Assembly (NCBI GenBank): GCA_029258795.1
Contig: JAPDKB010000004.1
Span: 67,420 to 131,419, forward strand
Direction of reading: 5' to 3'
DNA: 64,000 bases
From: an archaeon
GTDB lineage: Archaea > EX4484-52 > WAPT01
Position numbers and translations under genes: made by a program. Of this stretch, positions 43,828-52,700 are shown one piece after another. The notes under the pieces were generated by a model. The model was given only the letters and a program-made list of their open reading frames with translations. It ran no database searches and was not told where the DNA came from. Position 1 is the first letter of the stretch; every line of letters starts with the position of its first letter.

Positions 43828-44781
43828 ATGAAAACAACACCCATTTATATATTACTTGCGTTATCCCTTGTTGTTTTTACTTCCGGATGTGTCGGTGGCG
43901 GTGAAAATCAAGTTTATTCAATGACCGATGGTGCTGTCATAAGGGATTTCTCTTTTGATGTAAACCAAATCTATGATGATGAGCCCGTCACCCTTTCACT
44001 GACCATCGAGAACGTTGGTGCAAAAAAAATTCCAGGTAATACTGTGGTATATATATATCATCAACCATTAACCGATTCGGAAGATAAGAGAGGTAAACAA
44101 TGGTATGTGTCCAATTCGGGAGGATTCAAAGTTAACGACGAGGAGGATTACATGACATTATCTCTTAAAAACGACGAATTTTTACCCCCAAGTTCTGAGA
44201 TGAACATCCCTGGCACATCCAGAGTGTTTTATATAGATTTGGAACCACCAAACATACCTGATGGTATGTCTAATTCTTATCCTTTTATCGCGAGGCTCTG
44301 CTACCCATATTATACTACCGCACTTGCTAAAATTATAGTTGTGTCTGAAAACGAGCTTAGGTATGAAGGACCACCCAAAACCGATGCTGTCACCAGAAAT
44401 TCTGCGGGACCCATCCATATCTCTATGGTGGGGTCGCCAACCCTTAGACCCTCAGCGAATCAACTACCTCTCGTCTTCAAGGTCAAAAACGTGGGTGGAG
44501 GATTTCCAACATTACAGAGTTATCCGTGCACGGTGGATCCAGAACTGCGTCAGAGAGATAAAGTGATGGTTAACGTGACGGTGGACGGAAGCCCCGCTGA
44601 TTGTGGTGACGGAATAGTAAGGTTGAGAAATGGTGAAGGAGAGATTCGATGTATATATAGATTCCCAGCAGGTGCGCCATCCACGGAACATGACGTCACT
44701 GCAACAGTGACATATAATTATTATGTTACCGCTATGACTGAAATAGAAGTGATGGATTCAATCTCAGACTCTGATTACTAA
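43828..44781 (+). CDS. Lipoprotein with CARDB-like domains (copy 2)
   Basis: The 317-aa protein starts MKTTPIYILLALSLVVFTSG with Cys21 as lipid site (TSGC). Domain 1 has PVTLSLTIENVGAKKIPG and domain 2 LPLVFKVKNVGGGFPTLQ, the same layout as its neighbours. SD GAGGTGAGG lies just before ATG 43828. A TATA box (ACATTTAAATAC, about 43770-43781) lies upstream. Confidence 0.8.
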   Translation: MKTTPIYILLALSLVVFTSGCVGGGENQVYSMTDGAVIRDFSFDVNQIYDDEPVTLSLTIENVGAKKIPGNTVVYIYHQPLTDSEDKRGKQWYVSNSGGFKVNDEEDYMTLSLKNDEFLPPSSEMNIPGTSRVFYIDLEPPNIPDGMSNSYPFIARLCYPYYTTALAKIIVVSENELRYEGPPKTDAVTRNSAGPIHISMVGSPTLRPSANQLPLVFKVKNVGGGFPTLQSYPCTVDPELRQRDKVMVNVTVDGSPADCGDGIVRLRNGEGEIRCIYRFPAGAPSTEHDVTATVTYNYYVTAMTEIEVMDSISDSDY

Positions 44782-44817
44782 GCTAATACAATGCCTTAGC
44801 TCTCAAGGTGATGCATC

Positions 44818-45705
44818 TTGAAGAAAAAAATGTTATTTCTTGTTTTATTTTTGATAGTCGTCGTTTCGGAATGTACGGGTGGTGGTAACAACTCTTGGGG
44901 AGGAGGAATTGTAGGAAGTAAAAGTTATAATGGTGGTGTGGTCGTAAACTCCTTTAGAATACTTCCAGATAAGGTTTTCAAAAACGAAAAGTTTGATATA
45001 ATGCTAGAACTTGAGAATGTTGGCGCTTCCAATGCTAATGGGAAGGTGTACATCTTTGGTCCTTTATGGCTGGAAACGATTGAGGAGGAATTTACTCTTC
45101 AAGGTGCAGACCCATTGAACGGAATCCCTGGTGGGAGGAAAACGATTGTTAAGACAGGAATAACCGCAGATGCCAACATACCTCCAAGAACAGCACAGGA
45201 CTATTATGTAAGAGCTAGGATCTGCTACACCTACGAAACCACATACCTTGCTACAATCACCTCAACTTCCAAAAACGAATTCATAATAACCAATAAAGGA
45301 GTGGAGCAAACGTCATCACAACAACTTGGCGGTCCGATCTCAATAAAAATTGAAGCATTGCCCACATACGCAAATGATAAACTAACTGTCGTGTTCAAAC
45401 TGGCGAATGTGGGGGGCGGGTTCCCGGCTAAAGGTGGGTGCACTTTATCTCCATCATTCAATGATATGTATGTAGTATCTGAATTCAAGGTAACTTCGGA
45501 TGCAGGAACAGTTAAATGTGAGGGTAATGGAAACACTGTTCATGACATATCCCTTTCCCATTCCAATACCGAAGGGTATGTGCGATGTGAGATAAGCGAC
45601 ATTCCGACGAATGTGCCAAACGTGCAAATAACACTTCAGGCGGTAGCACGCTATACCTACTACTCAACTAGAATCACAACCTTGACCGTTATCGGTGGTT
45701 CATGA
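44818..45705 (+). CDS. Lipoprotein with CARDB-like domains (copy 3)
   Basis: TTG start at 44818 with AAGGTGA 8 nt upstream; the signal ends in VVSEC (Cys19). Domain 1 (FDIMLELENVGASNANGKVY) and domain 2 (LTVVFKLANVGGGFPAKGG) align well with copy 2, notably the shared NVGGGFP. The 3' end overlaps copy 4 by ATGA. Confidence 0.8.
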   Translation: MKKKMLFLVLFLIVVVSECTGGGNNSWGGGIVGSKSYNGGVVVNSFRILPDKVFKNEKFDIMLELENVGASNANGKVYIFGPLWLETIEEEFTLQGADPLNGIPGGRKTIVKTGITADANIPPRTAQDYYVRARICYTYETTYLATITSTSKNEFIITNKGVEQTSSQQLGGPISIKIEALPTYANDKLTVVFKLANVGGGFPAKGGCTLSPSFNDMYVVSEFKVTSDAGTVKCEGNGNTVHDISLSHSNTEGYVRCEISDIPTNVPNVQITLQAVARYTYYSTRITTLTVIGGS

Positions 45706-46586
45706 TGCGCGTTCTATATTTTATCGTTGCTTTTATCATCCTTCTTTCTGGATGTGTTGGACCCGAAGGTACACCACCAATAAGCACTCAAATGAGTAGT
45801 GGCACGGCGGGGGTTGTAGTGGAGAAGTTCATGGCGGTCCCGAATGAAATCTATGATGATCAGAAAGCTGTGCTCCTGATAAAGTTGAAAAATAGCGGCG
45901 AGTCTGATGCAACTAACGGCTATATCAAAATATATGGGTATGATCCTAACGAGATGGAAGTGCAGCCATCGGAAGAATATTTTACTCTTGAGGGTGCAGA
46001 TAGAGCGCTAGGGTTGGGAGGTAAGGAAATCTCCAAATCGTTTAGCTTAACAGTTAAAAAACCCCTTCCATACAAGCAAACTTTCTCCTATCCTATATTT
46101 GCAAGAATATGTTATACTTATACAACACACGCATTCGGTAAAGTGGAGATTATTAGTGAGGATGAATATCTCAGAAGAGCCATGAATAATGAAATAAGTC
46201 AGCACCCAATTCAGGTAGAAAATACCAATGCTCCAGTAATGGTGTATGTTGAACAAACGCATCCAATTGTAGCGTCTTCCAAAGAATTGGTGTTCAAGCT
46301 TCGAATAGAGAACATCGGGCCGGGATATGTTGGTCCATGTTCGGCTGCTTTCGAAGAACGTAACAGAATTACTGAAGTGACTGTTAGCCTCGGAGGTGTG
46401 ACCTGCACTAGCCAGAAGGGGGTTTATCTTGAGAGGGGCAAATCCGAAGAAATCGTGGTTTCCTGCGGTATTCCCAGTTCATCGGTTCCAGTGGGGACAA
46501 GTGATCTTAGAATAGACCTTACATACCCCTATTATCAGGATGTGGAAACTGTGTTGACGGTGGAGGGAAGAGGAGAAGGTGGTTGA
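45702..46586 (+). CDS. Lipoprotein with CARDB-like domains (copy 4), possibly truncated
   Basis: The 294-aa frame has lipobox LLSGC (about Cys19) and two domains (AVLLIKLKNSGESDATNGYI; LVFKLRIENIGPGYVG). It ends at TGA 46584-46586 after GRGEGG. The same frame continues beyond with clear coding character (see 46587-46987), so the original protein was probably longer by about 130 residues. Confidence 0.75.
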   Translation: MMRVLYFIVAFIILLSGCVGPEGTPPISTQMSSGTAGVVVEKFMAVPNEIYDDQKAVLLIKLKNSGESDATNGYIKIYGYDPNEMEVQPSEEYFTLEGADRALGLGGKEISKSFSLTVKKPLPYKQTFSYPIFARICYTYTTHAFGKVEIISEDEYLRRAMNNEISQHPIQVENTNAPVMVYVEQTHPIVASSKELVFKLRIENIGPGYVGPCSAAFEERNRITEVTVSLGGVTCTSQKGVYLERGKSEEIVVSCGIPSSSVPVGTSDLRIDLTYPYYQDVETVLTVEGRGEGG

Positions 46587-46987
46587 GGAACGTCAACAGG
46601 TGTTCCGGTAACTCCACCATCGGAACCCTCTAGTAAAACAAATAAGATTTCTACCTCGGTTTCCGATATCTCGTGTTCACGAAGGGAAACATCGTATGAT
46701 GGAGTGGTTTGTGATTGCAGCTTTAAAGTATCCGTTAATTTTAAACCAAACACAGAAATAGACATCAACTATCAATCCAAAGAAAGTGGGGGAGTACCGT
46801 GGAAGAACTGTGTGAAACTGACTCAAGCGGCAAATGCTATAAAGTGGTAACACAACATCTCTATCCTGGAAACACCTACATATTCACTTCAGCCGTTTGG
46901 GATGGAGTACACTATTACGGAGATTGTTACGAGGTTTATGATACAGGCACAACTTGTTCAATTAAATACTATGGAACATGCCACTAG
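46587..46987 (+). pseudogene. Remnant of an extra C-terminal domain of lipoprotein copy 4
   Basis: Directly after the TGA the same frame reads through a Thr/Pro/Ser linker (GTSTGVPVTPPSEPSS) into a Cys-containing domain (CDCSFKVSVNFKPNTEIDI) up to about 46800. Coding character then moves to another frame (CETDSSGKCYKVVTQHLYP) ending at TAG 46985-46987 with CSIKYYGTCH. One nonsense and one frameshift change therefore separate this domain from its gene. Confidence 0.65.
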
Positions 46988-47028
46988 GATAGTATAATTT
47001 TTTAATATCATGCAAGATATTCTCTAAC

Positions 47029-48312
47029 ATGCGCATCTTTGCCGACCTCCACCTCCATTCAAAGTACAGCAGGGGCACGAGCAAAGACATGAATATAGAG
47101 AACTTGGAGAAGTATGCTCGTGTCAAAGGACTGAACTTGCTCGGCACGGCAGATTTCACCCATCCCATCTGGTTCAAGGAATTGAAGGAGAAGCTTGAGG
47201 AGGATGGCACGGGCATTCTAAGAACAAAATCCGGCTTTCCCTTTGTTCTGCAGACAGAAGTTAACAACGTTTTTGAAAAGGATGGGAAAAGGAGAGCAAT
47301 TCACAACCTCATATTTGCGCCTGACTTTGAGACGGTTGAGCAGATAAATGATGTCCTTTCCAAACACGGTGACTTGGTTCAAGATGGAAGACCCACGCTT
47401 AACCTGAGCTGTGCAGAAATGGTGGAACTCTTGAAAAGCATAAACCACAACATCCATGTTGTTCCAGCCCACGCCTGGACTCCGTGGTTTGGTGTGTTCG
47501 GCTCGAAATCCGGCTTTAACAGCTTGGAGGATGCGTTTGAGGATAAAGCCAAAGAGATATTCGCGATAGAAACTGGGCTGAGCAGCGATCCAGCCATGAA
47601 CTGGCGCGTTTCAAAGCTTGACCGCATAACTCTAATCTCAAACAGCGACAGCCACTCCTTCTGGCCGTGGAGAATAGGGAGGGAGTGTAATGTTTTTGAG
47701 CTTGTTCAGCTAACCTACGATAACCTCTTCAAAGCCATAAAAACAAGAGAGGGATTTCTCTTCACCATCGAGTTTCATCCGGAGGAGGGCAAGTATCATT
47801 ACGACGGCCACAGAAAATGCGGGGTGGTGATGCATCCAAAGCAGGCCATTGCGAGAAATAATCTCTGTCCTGTTTGCCGTAAAACTCTGACAGTAGGGGT
47901 TCTTCACAGAGTTGAGGAGCTGGCTGATAGGGAGGAAGGTTACAAGCCAGACAATGCCGTTGATTTTGTTAAACTTGTGCCACTGGCAGAGCTGATAGCT
48001 CTCCATTACAACACAACGGTGAACACAAGAAAAGTCCTGTCAAAATATTTTGAGATGGTGAAAGCTTTTGGAAACGAGTTCAACATCCTGCTTTATGTTT
48101 CAAAAGAGGAGCTCGAGAAAGTGGTTAACGATGCAAAGCTGGTTGAGCTGATCTTGAGGAACAGAGAACAGAGTATACGTGTCCTGCCGGGATACGATGG
48201 CGTCTATGGTAAGGTTGTGCTGGAAGAATTTAGCGACGAATCTGAGGAAAATAATAGAAAGGAGAAAGCAAAAGAAATCAAAAAAGGACAGAGTTCGCTG
48301 TTTGACTTTTAG
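47029..48312 (+). CDS. Endonuclease Q (PHP-type DNA repair nuclease) with PIP box
   Basis: The 427-aa protein starts with the PHP motif FADLHLHSKYSRG and has HAWTPWFGVFGSKSGFNS and SNSDSHS, as in archaeal EndoQ. A zinc-binding CPVCRK lies with the upstream HRKCG. The enzyme cuts 5' of deaminated bases (uracil, hypoxanthine). The C-terminal QSSLFDF fits the PCNA-interacting consensus QxxLxxF. A TATA-like TTTTTTAATATC (about 46997-47008) suggests a leaderless start. Confidence 0.92.
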   Translation: MRIFADLHLHSKYSRGTSKDMNIENLEKYARVKGLNLLGTADFTHPIWFKELKEKLEEDGTGILRTKSGFPFVLQTEVNNVFEKDGKRRAIHNLIFAPDFETVEQINDVLSKHGDLVQDGRPTLNLSCAEMVELLKSINHNIHVVPAHAWTPWFGVFGSKSGFNSLEDAFEDKAKEIFAIETGLSSDPAMNWRVSKLDRITLISNSDSHSFWPWRIGRECNVFELVQLTYDNLFKAIKTREGFLFTIEFHPEEGKYHYDGHRKCGVVMHPKQAIARNNLCPVCRKTLTVGVLHRVEELADREEGYKPDNAVDFVKLVPLAELIALHYNTTVNTRKVLSKYFEMVKAFGNEFNILLYVSKEELEKVVNDAKLVELILRNREQSIRVLPGYDGVYGKVVLEEFSDESEENNRKEKAKEIKKGQSSLFDF

Positions 48313-50231
48313 ATGCTCTCCAGAATCTTTCTCACTTCCTCGATGTCCTTGTCAACACTCTTCTCCTTCTTTTCCTCTTTTTTCTCCTTCACTTCTTCCT
48401 TCTTTTTCTTGCTCTTGCCTTTACTCGCTTTCTTTTTTCTCTTTGCAAATCTGTTCTTGAGCTCAGGCAGACCAAAAGCAATGCCAACTATGGCAACTGC
48501 TGCCACAAGCGCGATAACCACACGTTTCAGGCCAGTTGCAACGGGCTTGCTTACTTTTTTCTTTTCTTTTTCCTTCTCAGCAGGCAATGCTGGCTTTGCT
48601 GCCATTCCCGTGATGAGCTGAACAAGCTCATTGCTCACATTTCCAACAACGAGATAAATCACAACATCCTTCTTCATTCCCTTGTTGTTGGTTATGCTCA
48701 CCTGAATTGGGTAAACGCTGTCAGTAATGTTGTATGGAGGTGCAACGTGCAAATAGATGTAACTTTCCTCTCCTGCCTTCAGCTCCAGCGCGGATGGAGT
48801 CGCATCAACCCAAGATGGAAGCTTAGCATAAATGGTGTAGTTCTGTCCTTTCAGCCCTGTGTTCCTGACAAGCACCTTCAACATTTTTGCGCCGCCCTTC
48901 TCAACCCACACTGTCGAGTTTTCAACATCCACAAGCTCAGTTTCAAATCCATAGCATTCCTCCATACTTTTTACGCTGAGCTTGACGCTTGCCTCATCAA
49001 CCCTGCTGTTCTCCGCAACAACCTTTACCTCGTTATCACCAACCTCAAGTTCCTCACCGTCAACTCTCAGGGTAACTGTCTTCGTTTCTCCGCTTTTGAC
49101 TTCCATCTCGTTAACATCCAGCTCTCCCGCGCTGGATGTAAGCTTAACTTCTTCTTCCTTCACACCTAGATTCTTCACAACCACAAGAAAATCAGCAGTT
49201 TCATCAGCACATATCTCCCTTTCCTTTGGAAGCACGACAAGCGCTATACCTTCACAATCCTTAACCTCGAGCTCAATCTCCTTGCTGGTTATTCCAGCCT
49301 TGCTTATAACCTTCACAATCTTCTCCACGTTTCCCGGTGTGGTTTCAGTAATCCTCCAAACAACCTCCTTGCTTTCAGCTGGCTTGAGCAGGAAGTTTGA
49401 TGGCTCCACCTCTCCATCAGCCACAACCTGGAAAACATCTTGCTTGCTTCCCGTGTTGGTGACTCTGAGCTTGATTTCAGCTTCCCTGTTAGCGCACACC
49501 ATCTTAGGAACCTCAACCACCTCAAGCTGCTGAGAATAGCAATCCTTACCATAAACCTCCAGCTGAACTTCCGCCTTCGCATACGAGTTCATTGAGTTGA
49601 ATGTTATGGTGGCAACATCCACACCTTCCTTTATTGGTATGCCGACTATCACTTCCCTTTCCTCACTTGGAGCAAGGGTCAGTTTATCCTCATTTGCATA
49701 CCCATTTTTAACTTCCACCGCTACATCCTCGTTTTCCATACCCTCGTTTTTCAGAACAACGGGTACTGTTACAACATCACCATAGCAGCCCTCAACCCTC
49801 ATAACCTCTGTGGTGGCTTTGAGAACGTGGCATGGAAGCACATCAACGCTCAGCGTTTTCTTGATTTCAAAGGAATCTCCGCTCTCATCCTTACCATAAA
49901 TCTCAATCTCGACCTCCCTCACGCCCGGCTCAGCCTCGCATGATGGAGTTATGTATATGTAGATGTTTTCCAGACTCATTCCTTCAAGTTCCACAACATC
50001 AGGAGCAACCATGACCCAAGAAGAATGGGATTTCACCTCAGCGCTCACATGCAAGTTTTCGTTGTTGATCAGCTTTGCCACCACCACGTTTGTCTGGCAG
50101 GGACATGTTTTAAGGGATGCTGTGCTCAAAGAGAGCTCAACATCGGGAGATGAGGCAGCAACGACATTTCCAAAAAGCATGATGACCACAACCACTATTA
50201 TTGTTATCCACACATTTTTCAGCCCCTTCAT
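48309..50231 (-). CDS. Large surface protein of NEW3/CARDB-like repeats with C-terminal anchor
   Basis: The 640-aa protein has a signal peptide (VWITIIVVVVIMLFGNVVAAS) and about five Cys-containing beta-sandwich repeats (VPVVLKNEGMENEDVAVEV; IKLRVTNTGSKQDVFQVVA; FLVVVKNLGVKEEEVKL; LKVLVRNTGLKGQNYTIY). A C-terminal membrane helix (VVIALVAAVAIVGIAFGLP) leads into a Lys/Glu-rich cytoplasmic tail. ATG 50231 has GGTGGTGAG upstream. It likely forms part of the cell envelope. Confidence 0.85.
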   Translation of the reverse strand: MKGLKNVWITIIVVVVIMLFGNVVAASSPDVELSLSTASLKTCPCQTNVVVAKLINNENLHVSAEVKSHSSWVMVAPDVVELEGMSLENIYIYITPSCEAEPGVREVEIEIYGKDESGDSFEIKKTLSVDVLPCHVLKATTEVMRVEGCYGDVVTVPVVLKNEGMENEDVAVEVKNGYANEDKLTLAPSEEREVIVGIPIKEGVDVATITFNSMNSYAKAEVQLEVYGKDCYSQQLEVVEVPKMVCANREAEIKLRVTNTGSKQDVFQVVADGEVEPSNFLLKPAESKEVVWRITETTPGNVEKIVKVISKAGITSKEIELEVKDCEGIALVVLPKEREICADETADFLVVVKNLGVKEEEVKLTSSAGELDVNEMEVKSGETKTVTLRVDGEELEVGDNEVKVVAENSRVDEASVKLSVKSMEECYGFETELVDVENSTVWVEKGGAKMLKVLVRNTGLKGQNYTIYAKLPSWVDATPSALELKAGEESYIYLHVAPPYNITDSVYPIQVSITNNKGMKKDVVIYLVVGNVSNELVQLITGMAAKPALPAEKEKEKKKVSKPVATGLKRVVIALVAAVAIVGIAFGLPELKNRFAKRKKKASKGKSKKKKEEVKEKKEEKKEKSVDKDIEEVRKILESI

Positions 50232-50291
50232 CTTTCTCACCACCACTCAGTTCTAAATTTATGTAATGACTAAATAATTTGAACATAACAT

Positions 50292-51548
50292 TTAATAAAT
50301 TATCTGCTCCCTTCTTGCAGGATAAATCTCCAGCTTTGCAGCTTTCTTGACCTCCTCCAGTTTCAGAGGTTTACCTTTTGTTCCCTTTTTCATTAAGCTC
50401 GCGATTTTTCTCAGCTCCTTGCTCACGGGCTCCCTCGCAACCATTTCTCGCTTTCTGGGCAGAATTGCCATAATCATCACAAACACGAAAATCGCGAAAA
50501 TGATTGCAGCCCCCTTCAAACTTGGTATGAATGGCAGTTCAACCTCCCTGTAAAGGCTTTTACCCACCACGTTAACCTCAACGTTGCTCTTCCACACCTC
50601 TTCGCCGTTCTTCAACACCACAATCTCAATCATACCCTCTCCAACCACCTTGCCATTCACAAACACTCCCACTGTTTTCTCCTCCCCCGCTTCCATGAAA
50701 AAGGGGGCTGGAGCTCTCACGTCAATATCGCCCTCAACAACCCTTGCCCTGACTTCAAACACTCCTCGCTGATCGTTATTCTTGATGTTGATCTTCAGCA
50801 TGTTTCCCTCCCCCTGAATCAGCTGAAGATAACCGGTGGTTGGCACAACACCAACCGGCATTTCAAGATTTCCAGCTGATTCCCCTCCATCATTCTCATC
50901 TTCAACAGCTTCAACATACACTCTCTTTGAGACCTTGTTTTTGCCGTACTTCACGCTTATTTCATGCACTTCTGGCTCATCAAAAACAATGGTTGTGCTG
51001 AACTTTCCTTCCACCACCTTCTCCATCTTAACGCTTCTCCCGTCCAGATAAATGCTAACATAATCATTATCCACAGGTTCACTTCCAACAAACACGCTCC
51101 CTTCAACGCTGATGACTTCTCCCTCTTTCACGCTTGATAGCATTTCAATCTGAATGCTGACTGGAGAAAAAGTAAGGTAGAATGCTTTGGAACTCAAAAC
51201 ATCCCCATCCTTGTCCTCCACCTTCACAACCGCAAGATACGTTCCAGCTTTTTCCGGAGCTTCAAAAATCACCCTTGCATTATGGATTTGAGATGGATTA
51301 AGAGAAAAATAGGATGATGTGCCCTTCTTTCCACCAACCTCAAGCACAACCATAACATTGTTTAAGGTTGATAGTCCATCATTCCTCACCAGTACATCAA
51401 GCGTATTGAGGGTTCCAGCACCCATAGCTGCTGATGCACGAAGCTCAACAATTTCCACCTTATCATTAACTGCCAGAGCACAGCTGAAACTTGACAAAAA
51501 AACCAAAACCAGCATGAACATCATCTTCATGACTTTCCCGAATATCAT
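50292..51548 (-). CDS. Surface protein with CARDB-like domains and C-terminal anchor
   Basis: The 418-aa protein has a signal peptide (FMLVLVFLSSFSCALA), a CARDB-like domain (LNTLDVLVRNDGLSTLNNV), two more beta domains and a C-terminal helix (GAAIIFAIFVFVMIMAILP) with a cytoplasmic basic tail. It precedes the 640-aa surface protein on the same strand (61-nt gap), so the two are likely made together. ATG 51548 chosen; 51530 possible. Confidence 0.8.
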   Translation of the reverse strand: MIFGKVMKMMFMLVLVFLSSFSCALAVNDKVEIVELRASAAMGAGTLNTLDVLVRNDGLSTLNNVMVVLEVGGKKGTSSYFSLNPSQIHNARVIFEAPEKAGTYLAVVKVEDKDGDVLSSKAFYLTFSPVSIQIEMLSSVKEGEVISVEGSVFVGSEPVDNDYVSIYLDGRSVKMEKVVEGKFSTTIVFDEPEVHEISVKYGKNKVSKRVYVEAVEDENDGGESAGNLEMPVGVVPTTGYLQLIQGEGNMLKINIKNNDQRGVFEVRARVVEGDIDVRAPAPFFMEAGEEKTVGVFVNGKVVGEGMIEIVVLKNGEEVWKSNVEVNVVGKSLYREVELPFIPSLKGAAIIFAIFVFVMIMAILPRKREMVAREPVSKELRKIASLMKKGTKGKPLKLEEVKKAAKLEIYPARREQIIY

Positions 51549-51668
51549 CCCTATCACCAACGTTACCACTTACTTGTAGTTAATTTTTATCAAAAAGATT
51601 TAAAAAGTTTCTCTCAAGCAGAGCCCCAGAACCAATCATTTTTAAAGCTCCAGACAGAAAGTTTCTCC

Positions 51669-52700
51669 ATGCGCGAGGCCTTATTCTGGAAAAAAGAAGG
51701 GAAAAATGTAAAATGTGAGCTTTGCCCGTTTAATTGTGTTATTCCGGAGGGAAAGGTTGGAAATTGTGGAGTCCGGAAAAATGTAGGAGGAAAGCTTTAC
51801 TCTCTGGTTTATGGGAAAGTTGCGGCTTATCATGTTGATCCCATAGAAAAAAAGCCCCTCTACCATTTTGCTCCAGCCACTCAAACCTTCTCCATAGCCA
51901 CGGTTGGATGCAATTTTCACTGTGTCCACTGCCAGAACTGGGAGCTCTCACAGAGCAAGAGGATAATGGGAATTGAAATGAGCCCCGAGGAGATTGTGGA
52001 GAGGTGCAAAAGAGCTGGTGCGCAGGGCATCTCTTATACTTACACAGAGCCCACAGTTTTCTTCGAGTTCGCTCTTGACACAATGAAGCTCGCAAGAAAG
52101 GAGGATTTGTACAATGTCTTCGTGACGAACGGCTTCATAAATGAAGCTCCTCTAAAACTTGCAGCAAAGTATCTTGATGCTGCCAACGTGGATGTTAAGG
52201 CGTTCAGGGATGAATTTTACAGAGAGATATGCAAAGCACCAAGCCTTGAGCCAGTAAAGAGGACAGTTGAGCTGCTGAACAGGTTGGGAGTGCATGTTGA
52301 GGTCACATACCTCATAATCCCGAACAGGAATGACAGCATGGAGGAAATTGGTGAAATGTGTGAGTGGCTTGTGAGTGTGGATGACGAAATACCTCTCCAC
52401 TTTTCAAGATACCACCCTGATTACATGTTGAACGAGCCCCTCACACCGTTGGATACCCTTTTGAAAGCAAGAGAAACCGCACTTAAAAAAGGTCTGAAGT
52501 ACGTTTATCTGGGCAACGTGATGGTCAGGGAAGCGCTCAACACCTACTGTCCTAGCTGCCACCATCTGCTCATCGAGAGGGATTACATGCAGACGTTGAG
52601 AGTGGATGTGGGTGATAGTGTTGACCAGCCAACATGCCCTGCTTGCGGGTCAAACGTAAGAATCTCTGGCCTGAAATACACCAGGATGGTGATGGAATGA
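51669..52700 (+). CDS. amrS: AmmeMemoRadiSam system radical SAM enzyme
   Basis: The 343-aa protein has N-terminal CELCPFNCVIPEGKVGNCG and the radical SAM motif CNFHCVHCQN (CX3CX2C). The C-terminal zinc ribbon is CPSCHHLLIER to CPACGS. This layout defines the AmmeMemoRadiSam radical SAM enzyme (TIGR04337). Its AMMECR1 partner is at 9019-9651. A TATA (TTTTTAAAG, about 51638-51646) lies about 27 nt from the ATG, hence leaderless. It overlaps the next gene by ATGA. Confidence 0.9.
   Translation: MREALFWKKEGKNVKCELCPFNCVIPEGKVGNCGVRKNVGGKLYSLVYGKVAAYHVDPIEKKPLYHFAPATQTFSIATVGCNFHCVHCQNWELSQSKRIMGIEMSPEEIVERCKRAGAQGISYTYTEPTVFFEFALDTMKLARKEDLYNVFVTNGFINEAPLKLAAKYLDAANVDVKAFRDEFYREICKAPSLEPVKRTVELLNRLGVHVEVTYLIIPNRNDSMEEIGEMCEWLVSVDDEIPLHFSRYHPDYMLNEPLTPLDTLLKARETALKKGLKYVYLGNVMVREALNTYCPSCHHLLIERDYMQTLRVDVGDSVDQPTCPACGSNVRISGLKYTRMVME

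Noticed and set aside
18948-46586. Recoding of TGA (or of TAG at 59838-59836) as a sense codon in this organism
   Set aside because: Many intact genes in the window end with TGA or TAG (for example the thioredoxin-fold gene at 6960 and the MoaD-like gene at 29102), so point lesions or errors are simpler.
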